Both the position numbers and the translations under genes were made by a program. 28,522 nucleotides of DNA from a virus, in IMG/VR virus record IMGVR_UViG_3300037585_000113, positions 1-28,522 of that record. One strand, 5' to 3'. Each line of letters begins with the position of its first letter. Positions within the stretch are counted from its first letter, which is position 1. Below, in pieces: positions 16,115 through 22,023 of this stretch. The notes under the pieces were generated by a model, which searched no databases, was not told the DNA's origin, and worked only from the letters and a program-made list of their open reading frames with translations.

Positions 16115-16476
16115 TGAATAAAAAACCACTTTGCGAATACACAAAGGAACAACAAAATAGATTCCTTGATGAAATGGAAAAATTAACTTTAGGTGAAGTT
16201 CCAAATAAACTAGAAGAAATGAAAGGGCAGTTTGATTTAGAAGATAAACTAATGGAAATGCCTGAACTAGAACAGGAAGAAGAACTGATACACAAAAGAA
16301 TGAATGATATTAATACATTCCAAGCACACGAAAACGAAGTTTATTTAAGAGGAACAGATGAATATGGTAAAGACTTTCAAATCTGTTTTGACTCTTATAA
16401 CTTTTTAGAATGGATTGATGAAGAACATTTAAAGTATATTAAAAAACAATTAACAAAATATATAAAGTCAAAATAA
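16114..16476 (+). CDS. early acidic helical protein, 120 aa, unknown
   Basis: Acidic, mostly helical protein rich in Glu, Leu and Lys (for example KLEEMKGQFDLEDKLMEMPELEQEEELIHKR is split between 30 and 70). The C-terminal part, YLRGTDEYGKDFQICFDSY... then LKYIKKQLTKYIKSK, looks like a small globular end. Linked to the previous gene by TAATG. No family recognised. A 41-nt gap follows before 16518. Confidence 0.5.
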   Translation: MNKKPLCEYTKEQQNRFLDEMEKLTLGEVPNKLEEMKGQFDLEDKLMEMPELEQEEELIHKRMNDINTFQAHENEVYLRGTDEYGKDFQICFDSYNFLEWIDEEHLKYIKKQLTKYIKSK

Positions 16477-16517
16477 TTTTATATTTTTAACCCAATTATT
16501 AACATAAAGAAATATAT

Positions 16518-16907
16518 ATGAAAACAGAAGTATTAAAGGAAAAGTACATAAAGTACAACCTTACAAAAGATGACGTATTCAAGCACCAGCATTACATCAT
16601 CATAACACGCTCAGGAATTGACAAGATTCAGGCACAAGAAGGCATCAGTATTGACTATGATGTAATTAATTGTGAAAAGGATTTTTGTGTAGTAAAAGCT
16701 AATGCAAGAAAAGAAGGGGCTTTTATACAAACATTCGGTTCAGCTTTAAAGGGTGGGTTCAAAGATGGTAACTGCAACACTTGGTATGTAATGGAAATGG
16801 CAGAGAAAAGAGCTATGAGTCGTGCAGTATTAAAACTTACAGGATTCTATGAACTCGGAGTATTTGGTGAAGATGAAGCAGAAGATTTTAAAAAGAGTAA
16901 TAATTAA
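16518..16907 (+). CDS. putative recombination/annealing-type protein, 129 aa
   Basis: A compact protein with an ACT/annealase-like feel: KANARKEGAFIQTFGSALKGG at the middle and VMEMAEKRAMSRAVLKLTG near residues 93-111. The EMAEKRAxSRAVLKLTG segment resembles the A-E-K/T-R-A...R-A-L/V motif of Erf/Sak-type single-strand annealing proteins. It lies directly before the SSB gene, as annealing proteins often do. It is shorter than most annealing proteins, so it may be a partner protein instead. The family call is tentative. Confidence 0.45.
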   Translation: MKTEVLKEKYIKYNLTKDDVFKHQHYIIITRSGIDKIQAQEGISIDYDVINCEKDFCVVKANARKEGAFIQTFGSALKGGFKDGNCNTWYVMEMAEKRAMSRAVLKLTGFYELGVFGEDEAEDFKKSNN

Positions 16908-16920
16908 TAAATAAATAGAT

Positions 16921-17235
16921 ATGCAAATAATAGGAAAATTAACAACAAAATTAGACAGAGAAACAGGAACATCTAAGTCAGGAAAGTCTTGGGAAAAACA
17001 ATCAATCGTAGTAGAACAAACAGGGGCTACTTTTAACAAAGAAGTAGTAGTTACTTTCTTTGGTGATAAGATTAAAAACCTAAGAGATATTGAAGAAGGT
17101 TCAGAGGTTAGTGTTTCAATCAACTTATCCTCAAGGGAATACAATGGCAAATACTACCATAATATAGATGGTTGGTTCATTGCTAAGTTAAATGAACAAA
17201 CAGTAGCTGCTACTGATGAAGATATGCCTTTCTAA
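16921..17235 (+). CDS. ssb: DUF3127-like single-stranded DNA-binding protein, 104 aa
   Basis: It follows the DUF3127/SSB OB-fold pattern. An N-terminal strand reads QIIGKLTTKLDRETGTSKSGKSWEKQ; the central strands are FNKEVVVTFFGDK and GSEVSVSINLSSREYNGKYYHNIDGW; and an acidic tail ends in DEDMPF. That acidic tail with a C-terminal Phe is the classic SSB partner-binding tail. DUF3127 is a family I know mainly from Bacteroidota and their phages. It would coat ssDNA in phage replication and recombination. Its neighbours are a putative annealing protein and the initiator block. TAATG links it to 17235. Confidence 0.75.
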   Translation: MQIIGKLTTKLDRETGTSKSGKSWEKQSIVVEQTGATFNKEVVVTFFGDKIKNLRDIEEGSEVSVSINLSSREYNGKYYHNIDGWFIAKLNEQTVAATDEDMPF

Positions 17236-17753
17236 TGGTAGAGAAAGACAACTTTAGATACATCTGTGACCTTACTACTAGAGCTTTAGGCTTTACAACA
17301 GATGACCTTGCTTTAAAAAGCAGGAAGCAGCCATTACATATAGCCAGAGCAGTAGCAGCTTATATAGGTAGGACTGAAGAACTTATACATCCAAAGATAA
17401 TTGCTAAAGCATTTAAAAGGCATAGAACTTTAATCTATCATTATGAAAAGAGCCACAAAGCTAACTATGCCAACTGTGAATCTTATAGAAATGCTTTCAC
17501 AAAAGTCTATAAGGCATACAAAAGTTTAGATGGTGATATGGAAATATTTTTAGATGGTGATTTTATGAAAAGATATTTACTTAAAAATGGGGTTAAAGAA
17601 TCTAAAGCTCCTAAAAATTCACAAGTAATATTAGAAGTAAAAAGTGATAAAGTTAAATGTAAAATAAAAACTTCTTACTTTGACTACAGTAATCAATTTG
17701 AAATTATTAAGTTTGTTCTTAAAAACTATCATTATACTATTAAGATTCTATGA
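17235..17753 (+). CDS. DnaA domain IV-like protein, 172 aa
   Basis: Residues about 28-75 (RKQPLHIARAVAAYIGRTEE...IIAKAFKRHRTLIYHYEKSH) follow the DnaA domain IV pattern: a basic start, A-R-x-x-A-x-Y, then a helix-turn-helix ending in a recognition helix where DnaA has RDHSTV. No AAA+ part is present, so this is only the DNA-binding module joined to an unrecognised C-terminal part (about 95-172). It may bind the origin or bring in host DnaA. It overlaps the next gene, the initiator, by ATGA. Confidence 0.6.
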   Translation: MVEKDNFRYICDLTTRALGFTTDDLALKSRKQPLHIARAVAAYIGRTEELIHPKIIAKAFKRHRTLIYHYEKSHKANYANCESYRNAFTKVYKAYKSLDGDMEIFLDGDFMKRYLLKNGVKESKAPKNSQVILEVKSDKVKCKIKTSYFDYSNQFEIIKFVLKNYHYTIKIL

Positions 17754-18397
17754 CCAAACCTAACTATTATGCTACTATCCCTGCTGATGTAAGATACAGC
17801 AAAAACTTAACACCAAATGCTAAGTTGCTTTATGCAGAAATAACAGCATTATCTCAAAAAGATGGTTCTTGTTGGGCTAGTAATAAATACTTTTCAAATT
17901 TATATAATGTTTCTACTGTAACAATCAGTAGGTGGATAAGTAGTTTAGTTGAAAATAATTTTATTAATAGAGAGATAGTTTATAAAAAAGGTACTAAAGA
18001 AATTGATAAGAGGTATTTACAATTATGTAATGGGGGTATTAATAAAAATGTTAATGCCCCTATTAACAAAAATGTTAAAGATAACAATACAAGTATTAAT
18101 AATACAAGTATTAATATATCTAATAGGAAAAAAGATTTTGTTTTAAATGTTATGTCTTTTGATTATGATAAAAATATTTTAAATAGTTTTGTAGACTATT
18201 GGACAGAACCAAATAAGTCTAAAACAAAGATGAAGTTTGAATTACAACAAACATGGAGTACAAATCTTAGACTAAAGACTTGGGCAAAAAACCAAAAGAA
18301 ATGGGATAGACCTAAAAAACAAACTATGAGCAAAATACATCAGCATTTACAAAAGAATCTAAATGTTAAAGAAAAATTAAAAAAACAATTTAAATAA
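17750..18397 (+). CDS. winged-helix replication initiator (O/DnaD-like), 215 aa
   Basis: Residues about 1-85 (PADVRYSKNLTPNAKLLYAEITALS... CWASNKYFSNLYNVSTVTISRWISSLVENNFI) fit the winged-helix initiator N-terminus common in phage and plasmid replication proteins. A low-complexity Asn/Ile-rich spacer (about 95-125) is encoded by short DNA repeats. The C-terminal part (WTEPNKSKTKMKFELQQTWSTNLRLKTWAKN) resembles the end of such initiators. As in lambda O, the repeats inside the gene are a likely origin. The gene would start phage replication by loading host helicase, perhaps with 18397. The exact family is not certain. Confidence 0.7.
   Translation: MTKPNYYATIPADVRYSKNLTPNAKLLYAEITALSQKDGSCWASNKYFSNLYNVSTVTISRWISSLVENNFINREIVYKKGTKEIDKRYLQLCNGGINKNVNAPINKNVKDNNTSINNTSINISNRKKDFVLNVMSFDYDKNILNSFVDYWTEPNKSKTKMKFELQQTWSTNLRLKTWAKNQKKWDRPKKQTMSKIHQHLQKNLNVKEKLKKQFK
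18037..18115. repeat. iteron-like repeats inside initiator gene, candidate origin
   Basis: TATTAATAAAAATGTTAA (18037-18054) recurs with one change at 18061-18078, 24 nt later. AATACAAGTATTAAT is an exact tandem pair at 18086-18100 and 18101-18115, and each copy holds the palindrome AATAC-AA-GTATT. All four units share TATTAAT or TATTAAC. They lie in the low-complexity linker of the initiator gene, the same layout as the lambda origin within O. Origin function is inferred. Confidence 0.65.
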
Positions 18398-18765
18398 TGA
18401 GATTAATTAAAACAATGTCAAAAGAAGATTTAATATTATCTTCAGTTGATTTAGTAAGTAAGACTTACATAGAGTTAGGGCAAAACAATGTAGAAGAAGA
18501 AACTATTGAAATAATGTCTACAAGTTTAGCTGCTGACTTAGCTAGAATGTATAAAAATTTCTATTTTGAAGATGCGGAAAATGCTTTTAATTTAGGAGTA
18601 AGAAGTCCTATAACAAATGACTTTATACATTTAACTGTTCCAACTTATATGAAATGGCTTAGAAGACACCAAGAGATAATATGGGATGCTAGGTCAAGAG
18701 TAGATAAAGGGGAAAACCCCAAACAAGTACCACACTTTAGACCAGAACCAAAACTACTCAAATGA
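18397..18765 (+). CDS. putative replication partner/helicase loader-like protein, 122 aa
   Basis: Soluble helical protein. ARMYKNFYFEDAENAFNLGVRSP (about 50-72) is followed by a short basic helix, YMKWLRRHQEIIWDARSRV. It directly follows the initiator and is joined by TAATG, the position of the helicase loader P in lambda-like systems. No AAA+ motifs are seen, so any loader role would be of the P or DnaI-unlike type and is inferred from position only. An internal ATG at 18415 is an alternative start. Confidence 0.45.
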   Translation: MRLIKTMSKEDLILSSVDLVSKTYIELGQNNVEEETIEIMSTSLAADLARMYKNFYFEDAENAFNLGVRSPITNDFIHLTVPTYMKWLRRHQEIIWDARSRVDKGENPKQVPHFRPEPKLLK

Positions 18766-18821
18766 TAGGGTGGGTGATAGTAACAGCCATTGTAATGTGG
18801 CTAATAAGAAAATTAAAATGA
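18762..18821 (+). CDS. micro-ORF, 19-aa membrane peptide
   Basis: The ATG overlaps the previous stop as ATGA, and the frame ends by ATGA into 18818. The peptide is MIGWVIVTAIVMWLIRKLK, a hydrophobic helix with a basic end. The double ATGA coupling strongly suggests translation even if the peptide is only a bridge for ribosomes. A longer reading from GTG at 18770 is in another frame and is not needed. Confidence 0.45.
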   Translation: MIGWVIVTAIVMWLIRKLK

Positions 18822-18985
18822 CAAAACAAAAACTTTACAACCCTGATAAATGTAGCTCGTTTGAAATGCAGTTTGGATTTGAACAACCTTTAAAATATAT
18901 TCCTAATAAACGAAAACAAATTAGATATGAAAACAAAAGATATAGTCAAAGCTCTGTTAATACAGAAACCTCATTTACGAGATAG
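18818..18985 (+). CDS. small basic protein, 55 aa, unknown
   Basis: It starts by ATGA after the membrane micro-ORF. It is rich in Lys, Tyr, Gln and Asn (MTKQKLYNPDKCSSFEMQFG, IPNKRKQIRYENKRYSQ) and has no recognised family. The 3' half overlaps the next gene by 59 nt in another frame. A DNA- or RNA-binding role would fit the charge but is not shown. Confidence 0.45.
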   Translation: MTKQKLYNPDKCSSFEMQFGFEQPLKYIPNKRKQIRYENKRYSQSSVNTETSFTR

Positions 18986-19235
18986 TGACCCTAAGCTGAT
19001 AGCTACCTATTGGTTTAATGAACTAAAGAAAAAGAATATAGACCCTGCTGAAATAAATGGGCTTGAATTTATGAAGATGTTTGCTGATAGTAAACTGACA
19101 AACATTAAGACTATTGAAAGAATGCGTAGGAAGTTACAAGAAGAATGTCCTGAGCTTAGAGGTAAACTTTACAAAGTAAGAAAAGAAACAATACAAGACC
19201 AATGGAAGAAAGATTTGGGATATGAAGTCAATTAG
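18927..19235 (+). CDS. helical protein, 102 aa, unknown
   Basis: A charged helical protein (IATYWFNELKKKNIDPAEIN, FMKMFADSKLTNIKTIERMR, KLQEECPELRGKLYKVRKE) of a type I associate with phage replication regions, lying before ninG-like genes. It overlaps the neighbours on both sides. No catalytic motif was seen. It may act in DNA replication or recombination by context alone. Confidence 0.55.
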   Translation: MKTKDIVKALLIQKPHLRDSDPKLIATYWFNELKKKNIDPAEINGLEFMKMFADSKLTNIKTIERMRRKLQEECPELRGKLYKVRKETIQDQWKKDLGYEVN

Positions 19236-19626
19236 TAAATTAAAAAAAGAACTAGACAAATGGTTTAGCCTTTACATAAGGCTTAGAGATGCAACAGATG
19301 AAGGACTTGTACAATGCTTTACTTCAGGAAGAGTATATCACTACAAGAGTATGCACGCAGGTCATTTTATGTCAAGAAAAAGATTATCTACTCGGTGGTG
19401 TGAAGCTAACGTACAACCACAATCCCCTGCTGATAATCTTTTTGGTCAAGGGGAACAATATAAATTTGGATTGAATTTAGATGCTAAATACGGAGATGGT
19501 GCAGCTGAAGAACTTCAGTTAAAGTCAAGGCAAACAATGAAGATGACTAGAAGTGATTATGAAGAAAAGATAGGTTATTACAAAGCTGCTGTTGAAAAGT
19601 TAAAAAAAGATAAGGGAATTGAGTAA
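19222..19626 (+). CDS. ninG: NinG-like recombination protein lacking key cysteines, 134 aa
   Basis: The NinG/Rap family pattern is clear around residues 30-85: C32-F-T-S35-G, then MHAGHFMSRKRLSTRW, then NVQPQS68PAD71N and LFGQGEQYKFGLNLD. In the family I know, the positions at S35, S68 and D71 are usually Cys and form a zinc site with C32. Here only C32 is kept. The HAGHF and GQGEQYKFGL blocks remain, so the fold is probably conserved but metal binding is likely weakened or changed. NinG aids recombination and Holliday junction processing in lambda-like phages. Confidence 0.7.
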   Translation: MKSISKLKKELDKWFSLYIRLRDATDEGLVQCFTSGRVYHYKSMHAGHFMSRKRLSTRWCEANVQPQSPADNLFGQGEQYKFGLNLDAKYGDGAAEELQLKSRQTMKMTRSDYEEKIGYYKAAVEKLKKDKGIE

Positions 19627-19636
19627 ACTTTTATTT

Positions 19637-19644
19637 TAAGTTTG
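19637..19644 (+). promoter_or_regulatory. possible second early promoter box
   Basis: TAAGTTTG exactly matches the Bacteroidota -7 box TAnnTTTG. The nearest upstream TTG (19619-19621) is 15 nt away, slightly short of the usual 17-23. The box lies in one of the few gaps of the early block, 3 nt before the ATG of the gene at 19648, so a transcript would be leaderless. It would drive the sigma-like gene downstream. Confidence 0.35.
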
Positions 19645-19647
19645 CGT

Positions 19648-20004
19648 ATGCAGAAAACGATTTATGCAAATGAAAAACATAAACAAGCAATAGAAACTTA
19701 CTTGTTAATGTGTGAAGAGTTTGTAAAAGAAACAAGCACTAAAGCAAGATACCAAAACTACTTAGATGTTATAGATGTCATTTTAGAATACCACAACTCT
19801 TACGGAACAGGAACTAAGGAGCATAACTTCTTTGATTGGCTTATGATAATACCTATTAATGTATCAGTAGCAACTAATGGTTATTTTGCAGCTTTAGAAA
19901 CTAAAGGAAACAGGGCAATTCTAAGGGCATACAAAGTAGTATTAGATGAATTACTTAATGAAACAGTAGACAAGATTGATAAAATAGAAACAACTGATGA
20001 CTGA
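19648..20004 (+). CDS. unknown protein, 118 aa
   Basis: ATG start at 19648 (a TTG at 19642 would extend it by two residues and overlaps the promoter-like box). Helical protein with KARYQNYLDVIDVILEYHNSYGTGTKEHNFFDWLM in its middle (cut here for length) and a helical C-terminus. The word YGTGT recurs in the protein at 20577 (NYGTGTNCGS). It overlaps the sigma-like gene by 8 nt, which suggests linked expression. No family recognised. Confidence 0.55.
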   Translation: MQKTIYANEKHKQAIETYLLMCEEFVKETSTKARYQNYLDVIDVILEYHNSYGTGTKEHNFFDWLMIIPINVSVATNGYFAALETKGNRAILRAYKVVLDELLNETVDKIDKIETTDD

Positions 20005-20584
20005 GATATATGCAGAAATAGCAAAGCTATCAGATAAGTTTAGGTCTATGGCTTACGGACTTACAACAGATGAAAACAAAATACATGAAGCAGTTCAGGA
20101 ATTAATGCTCTACCTTCTTCAAGCAAACCCTGACACCATAAAAAAGATTTATGATAATGATGGTATTGAAGGGATTACAAGATATGGGGCAGTAGCATTA
20201 AGAAGGGCTTTAACAAGCACAAGGTCTAATTTTTATTATAAGTATGAAAAGTATTATACACATATTGATAGCTCTTGTTTCAATACTAACTACACTAGTA
20301 AGTTTTCTGATGCTAATGATAATTTGGGATATAGCATTGCTAATAATAAAAACATTGCAAACATTCCAAATGAAAAAGTAGATAATTACCAATGGACAAA
20401 GCTAGAAGAAATAGACAAAGCCTTAGAAGGTTTCACGTGGTACGATAAGAAAATATTTGAGCTTTATTATTATGAAGGAAATACATTAGACTCACTAGCA
20501 GAAAAAACTAGCATAAGTCGTAACAGTCTTTTTACTACAATAGATAAAGTAAGAACAATACTTAAAAAGAAACTAAATGAATAA
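19997..20584 (+). CDS. sigma-like transcription factor, 195 aa
   Basis: The C-terminal part (about 145-195: FTWYDKKIFELYYYEGNTLD, SLAEKTSISRNSLFTTIDK, VRTILKKKLNE) fits sigma-70 region 4, with a helix-turn-helix for promoter recognition. The N-terminal 90 residues could be a region 2-like helical part but are less clear (VQELMLYLLQAN, RYGAVALRRALTSTRSN). It overlaps its neighbours by 8 nt on both sides. A phage sigma made early is a natural candidate to read the five CAAAC/CTATTATA sites of the late region. The family call is moderately sure; the promoter link is inference. Confidence 0.6.
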   Translation: MTEIYAEIAKLSDKFRSMAYGLTTDENKIHEAVQELMLYLLQANPDTIKKIYDNDGIEGITRYGAVALRRALTSTRSNFYYKYEKYYTHIDSSCFNTNYTSKFSDANDNLGYSIANNKNIANIPNEKVDNYQWTKLEEIDKALEGFTWYDKKIFELYYYEGNTLDSLAEKTSISRNSLFTTIDKVRTILKKKLNE

Positions 20585-20978
20585 ATTTTTTGTGACTGAT
20601 GAAATATATGAAGAACGTCTTGCAATCTGTAAAGAATGTGTATATTATTTTAAGCCTACAGGAAATTGTAAGCGGTGTCTATGTTTTATGAAGCTGAAGG
20701 CACGTCTTGCTCCAATGGCTTGTCCACAGAAGTATTGGGATAAGACTACAGAGGTTACAGCTCCTGATGATTTACCTCAGCACTTGATAGATGAAGTCCT
20801 GGATATTTGGGATGACTTAAAAACAGGAAGGGCAAAAGATGTTGCTGCTAAAAAAAGAATGATAACTTTGTACAATGTAATACACATGACTAATTACGGA
20901 ACAGGAACTAATTGCGGTTCTTGTATATCAACTTGTTTTGATGGAATAAAAAAACTATATAAGAAATACAATGAATAA
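20577..20978 (+). CDS. zinc-binding protein with two Cys clusters, 133 aa
   Basis: The N-terminal cluster CKECVYYFKPTGNCKRCLCFM plus a later ACP fits a four- to five-Cys zinc ribbon of a type I associate with small phage proteins (C..C, C..C.C, CP). A second cluster near the C-terminus reads NCGSCISTCFDG. The two parts are joined by a helical stretch. It starts by an 8-nt ATGAATAA overlap with the sigma-like gene, so it is made together with that factor. It may act in transcription or DNA binding; no family is assigned with certainty. Confidence 0.55.
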   Translation: MNKFFVTDEIYEERLAICKECVYYFKPTGNCKRCLCFMKLKARLAPMACPQKYWDKTTEVTAPDDLPQHLIDEVLDIWDDLKTGRAKDVAAKKRMITLYNVIHMTNYGTGTNCGSCISTCFDGIKKLYKKYNE

Positions 20979-21153
20979 AAAAAGCTACAAATCAATAAAA
21001 TCAGTTCTGAGGTTTCATATTAAAAAGAATGTGAAAAGCCTTTGGACTTGGGATAAAAGTGATGACGAAAACTTTACCTGTATCTATGAAAACTATTCGG
21101 GTGATGACAGAATCTATACAAGCCAACAACTCTTAAAACTTTTAGAAAAATGA
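20971..21153 (+). CDS. small protein, 60 aa, unknown
   Basis: It opens by an ATGAATAA overlap, the same junction as at 20577. The N-terminal half is basic (NKKSYKSIKSVLRFHIKKNVKS) and the C-terminal half acidic to mixed (DKSDDENFTCIYENYSGDDR). No membrane segment and no family recognised. Confidence 0.5.
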   Translation: MNKKSYKSIKSVLRFHIKKNVKSLWTWDKSDDENFTCIYENYSGDDRIYTSQQLLKLLEK

Positions 21154-21293
21154 TTACACTACTAAAAATAACATTAATCTGTATGGTACTATTTATCTTA
21201 TTTGTACTGTATATGCAAAACAGAAGAATAAACAAAAGCAACCAAGAACTATATGATAACCTTAAAAAATTAGATGATGCCGATAGACTATAA
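21150..21293 (+). CDS. small single-TM protein, 47 aa
   Basis: It opens by ATGA from the previous gene. One hydrophobic helix (LLKITLICMVLFILFVLYM, about 4-22) is followed by a charged helical tail (QNRRINKSNQELYDNLKKLD). This N-anchored, cytoplasm- or periplasm-facing coil layout recalls inner spanins or small early membrane proteins. The early location argues against lysis. Its end overlaps the start of the DUF3310 gene. Confidence 0.5.
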   Translation: MITLLKITLICMVLFILFVLYMQNRRINKSNQELYDNLKKLDDADRL

Positions 21294-21549
21294 AGAAACA
21301 ACAGAACCAAGTTACTACTCAGGAAAAAAGTATGGGTACTCAGCTAGAAAAGTAGTTGAAGATTTTAACTTGTCTTACAATGTAGGTACAGCAGTCAGCT
21401 ATCTACTCAGAGCAGGAAAGAAAGAAGGTAACCCTGCTGAACAAGATATACAAAAAGCTATCAATCATTTACATTTTGAGCTAGACAAGCTATTTAAAAA
21501 AAGTGAAACTAGAACAGGTGGTTTATCACCAACAGGAGCGCAGTCATGA
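21274..21549 (+). CDS. DUF3310-like protein (nucleotide kinase-annotated family), 91 aa
   Basis: The pattern fits DUF3310: an E/Y-rich start, then VVEDFNLSYNVGTAVSYLLRAGKKEG (about 28-53), then AEQDIQKAINHLHFELDKL (about 55-73). Family members are often annotated as phage nucleotide kinases, though I see no P-loop here. Two ATGs at 21274 and 21277 give the same protein with or without one Met. It overlaps the membrane protein upstream and is joined by ATGA downstream. Confidence 0.7.
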   Translation: MMPIDYKETTEPSYYSGKKYGYSARKVVEDFNLSYNVGTAVSYLLRAGKKEGNPAEQDIQKAINHLHFELDKLFKKSETRTGGLSPTGAQS

Positions 21550-21773
21550 AAAAAGAAACAATAGAGCTAGTAACCTGGAAACAGATAGTTAAAAAATATA
21601 ATTATAAGGAAAGTAAGAATAAAGGCACAAGATTTGGCATACAATTAAAATTAGAGGGAATGAATGATATTGATTTTATATGGTGTGAAACAAACTTAGA
21701 AAGAAAGAAATTAGTAAAGACCATAATGAGGATAGCAAAAGATGAAGGTAGGGATTTACAATTAATAGATTAA
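21546..21773 (+). CDS. small protein, 75 aa, unknown
   Basis: Soluble, charged alpha/beta protein (ELVTWKQIVKKYNYKESKNK, FGIQLKLEGMNDIDFIWCET, LVKTIMRIAKDEGRD). Joined by ATGA to the DUF3310 gene, with a 1-nt gap to the zinc protein downstream. No family recognised. Confidence 0.5.
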   Translation: MKKETIELVTWKQIVKKYNYKESKNKGTRFGIQLKLEGMNDIDFIWCETNLERKKLVKTIMRIAKDEGRDLQLID

Positions 21774-21774
21774 G

Positions 21775-22023
21775 ATGACAAAGTACGTCTGTAAATGTGG
21801 TAAAGAAAAAGACTTGGCAAAAGTTACCATAGTATTTAAAGATAAATGGGTTGCTAAAGAAGCACTATGTAGTTGTGGTCTTTATATGGATAGCGAACCT
21901 GAAGAAGGTATGCCTAGTCTTAAACGTACAGAACCATCACTAAGTAAAAGGCGTGATATGCTATGGGATTCAGCAAAAGAAAAACTATGCGGTGAAAGAG
22001 GAATTAATGAACCATTTGACTAA
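21775..22023 (+). CDS. small zinc-ribbon protein, 82 aa
   Basis: Two Cys pairs, CKCG (about 6-9) and CSCG (about 32-35), form a typical zinc-ribbon pattern separated by a beta part. The C-terminal half is charged and helical. It is coupled by TAATG to the DNA methyltransferase. The ribbon could bind nucleic acid or act as a partner, but no family is known to me. Confidence 0.55.
   Translation: MTKYVCKCGKEKDLAKVTIVFKDKWVAKEALCSCGLYMDSEPEEGMPSLKRTEPSLSKRRDMLWDSAKEKLCGERGINEPFD

Noticed and set aside
18086-18115. CRISPR-like repeats
   Set aside because: The copies are adjacent with no spacers, lie within a gene and have an initiator-site layout.
18770-18817. GTG-started extension of the 18818 gene
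   Set aside because: ATGA coupling through the 19-aa frame at 18762 explains the start at ATG 18818 better.
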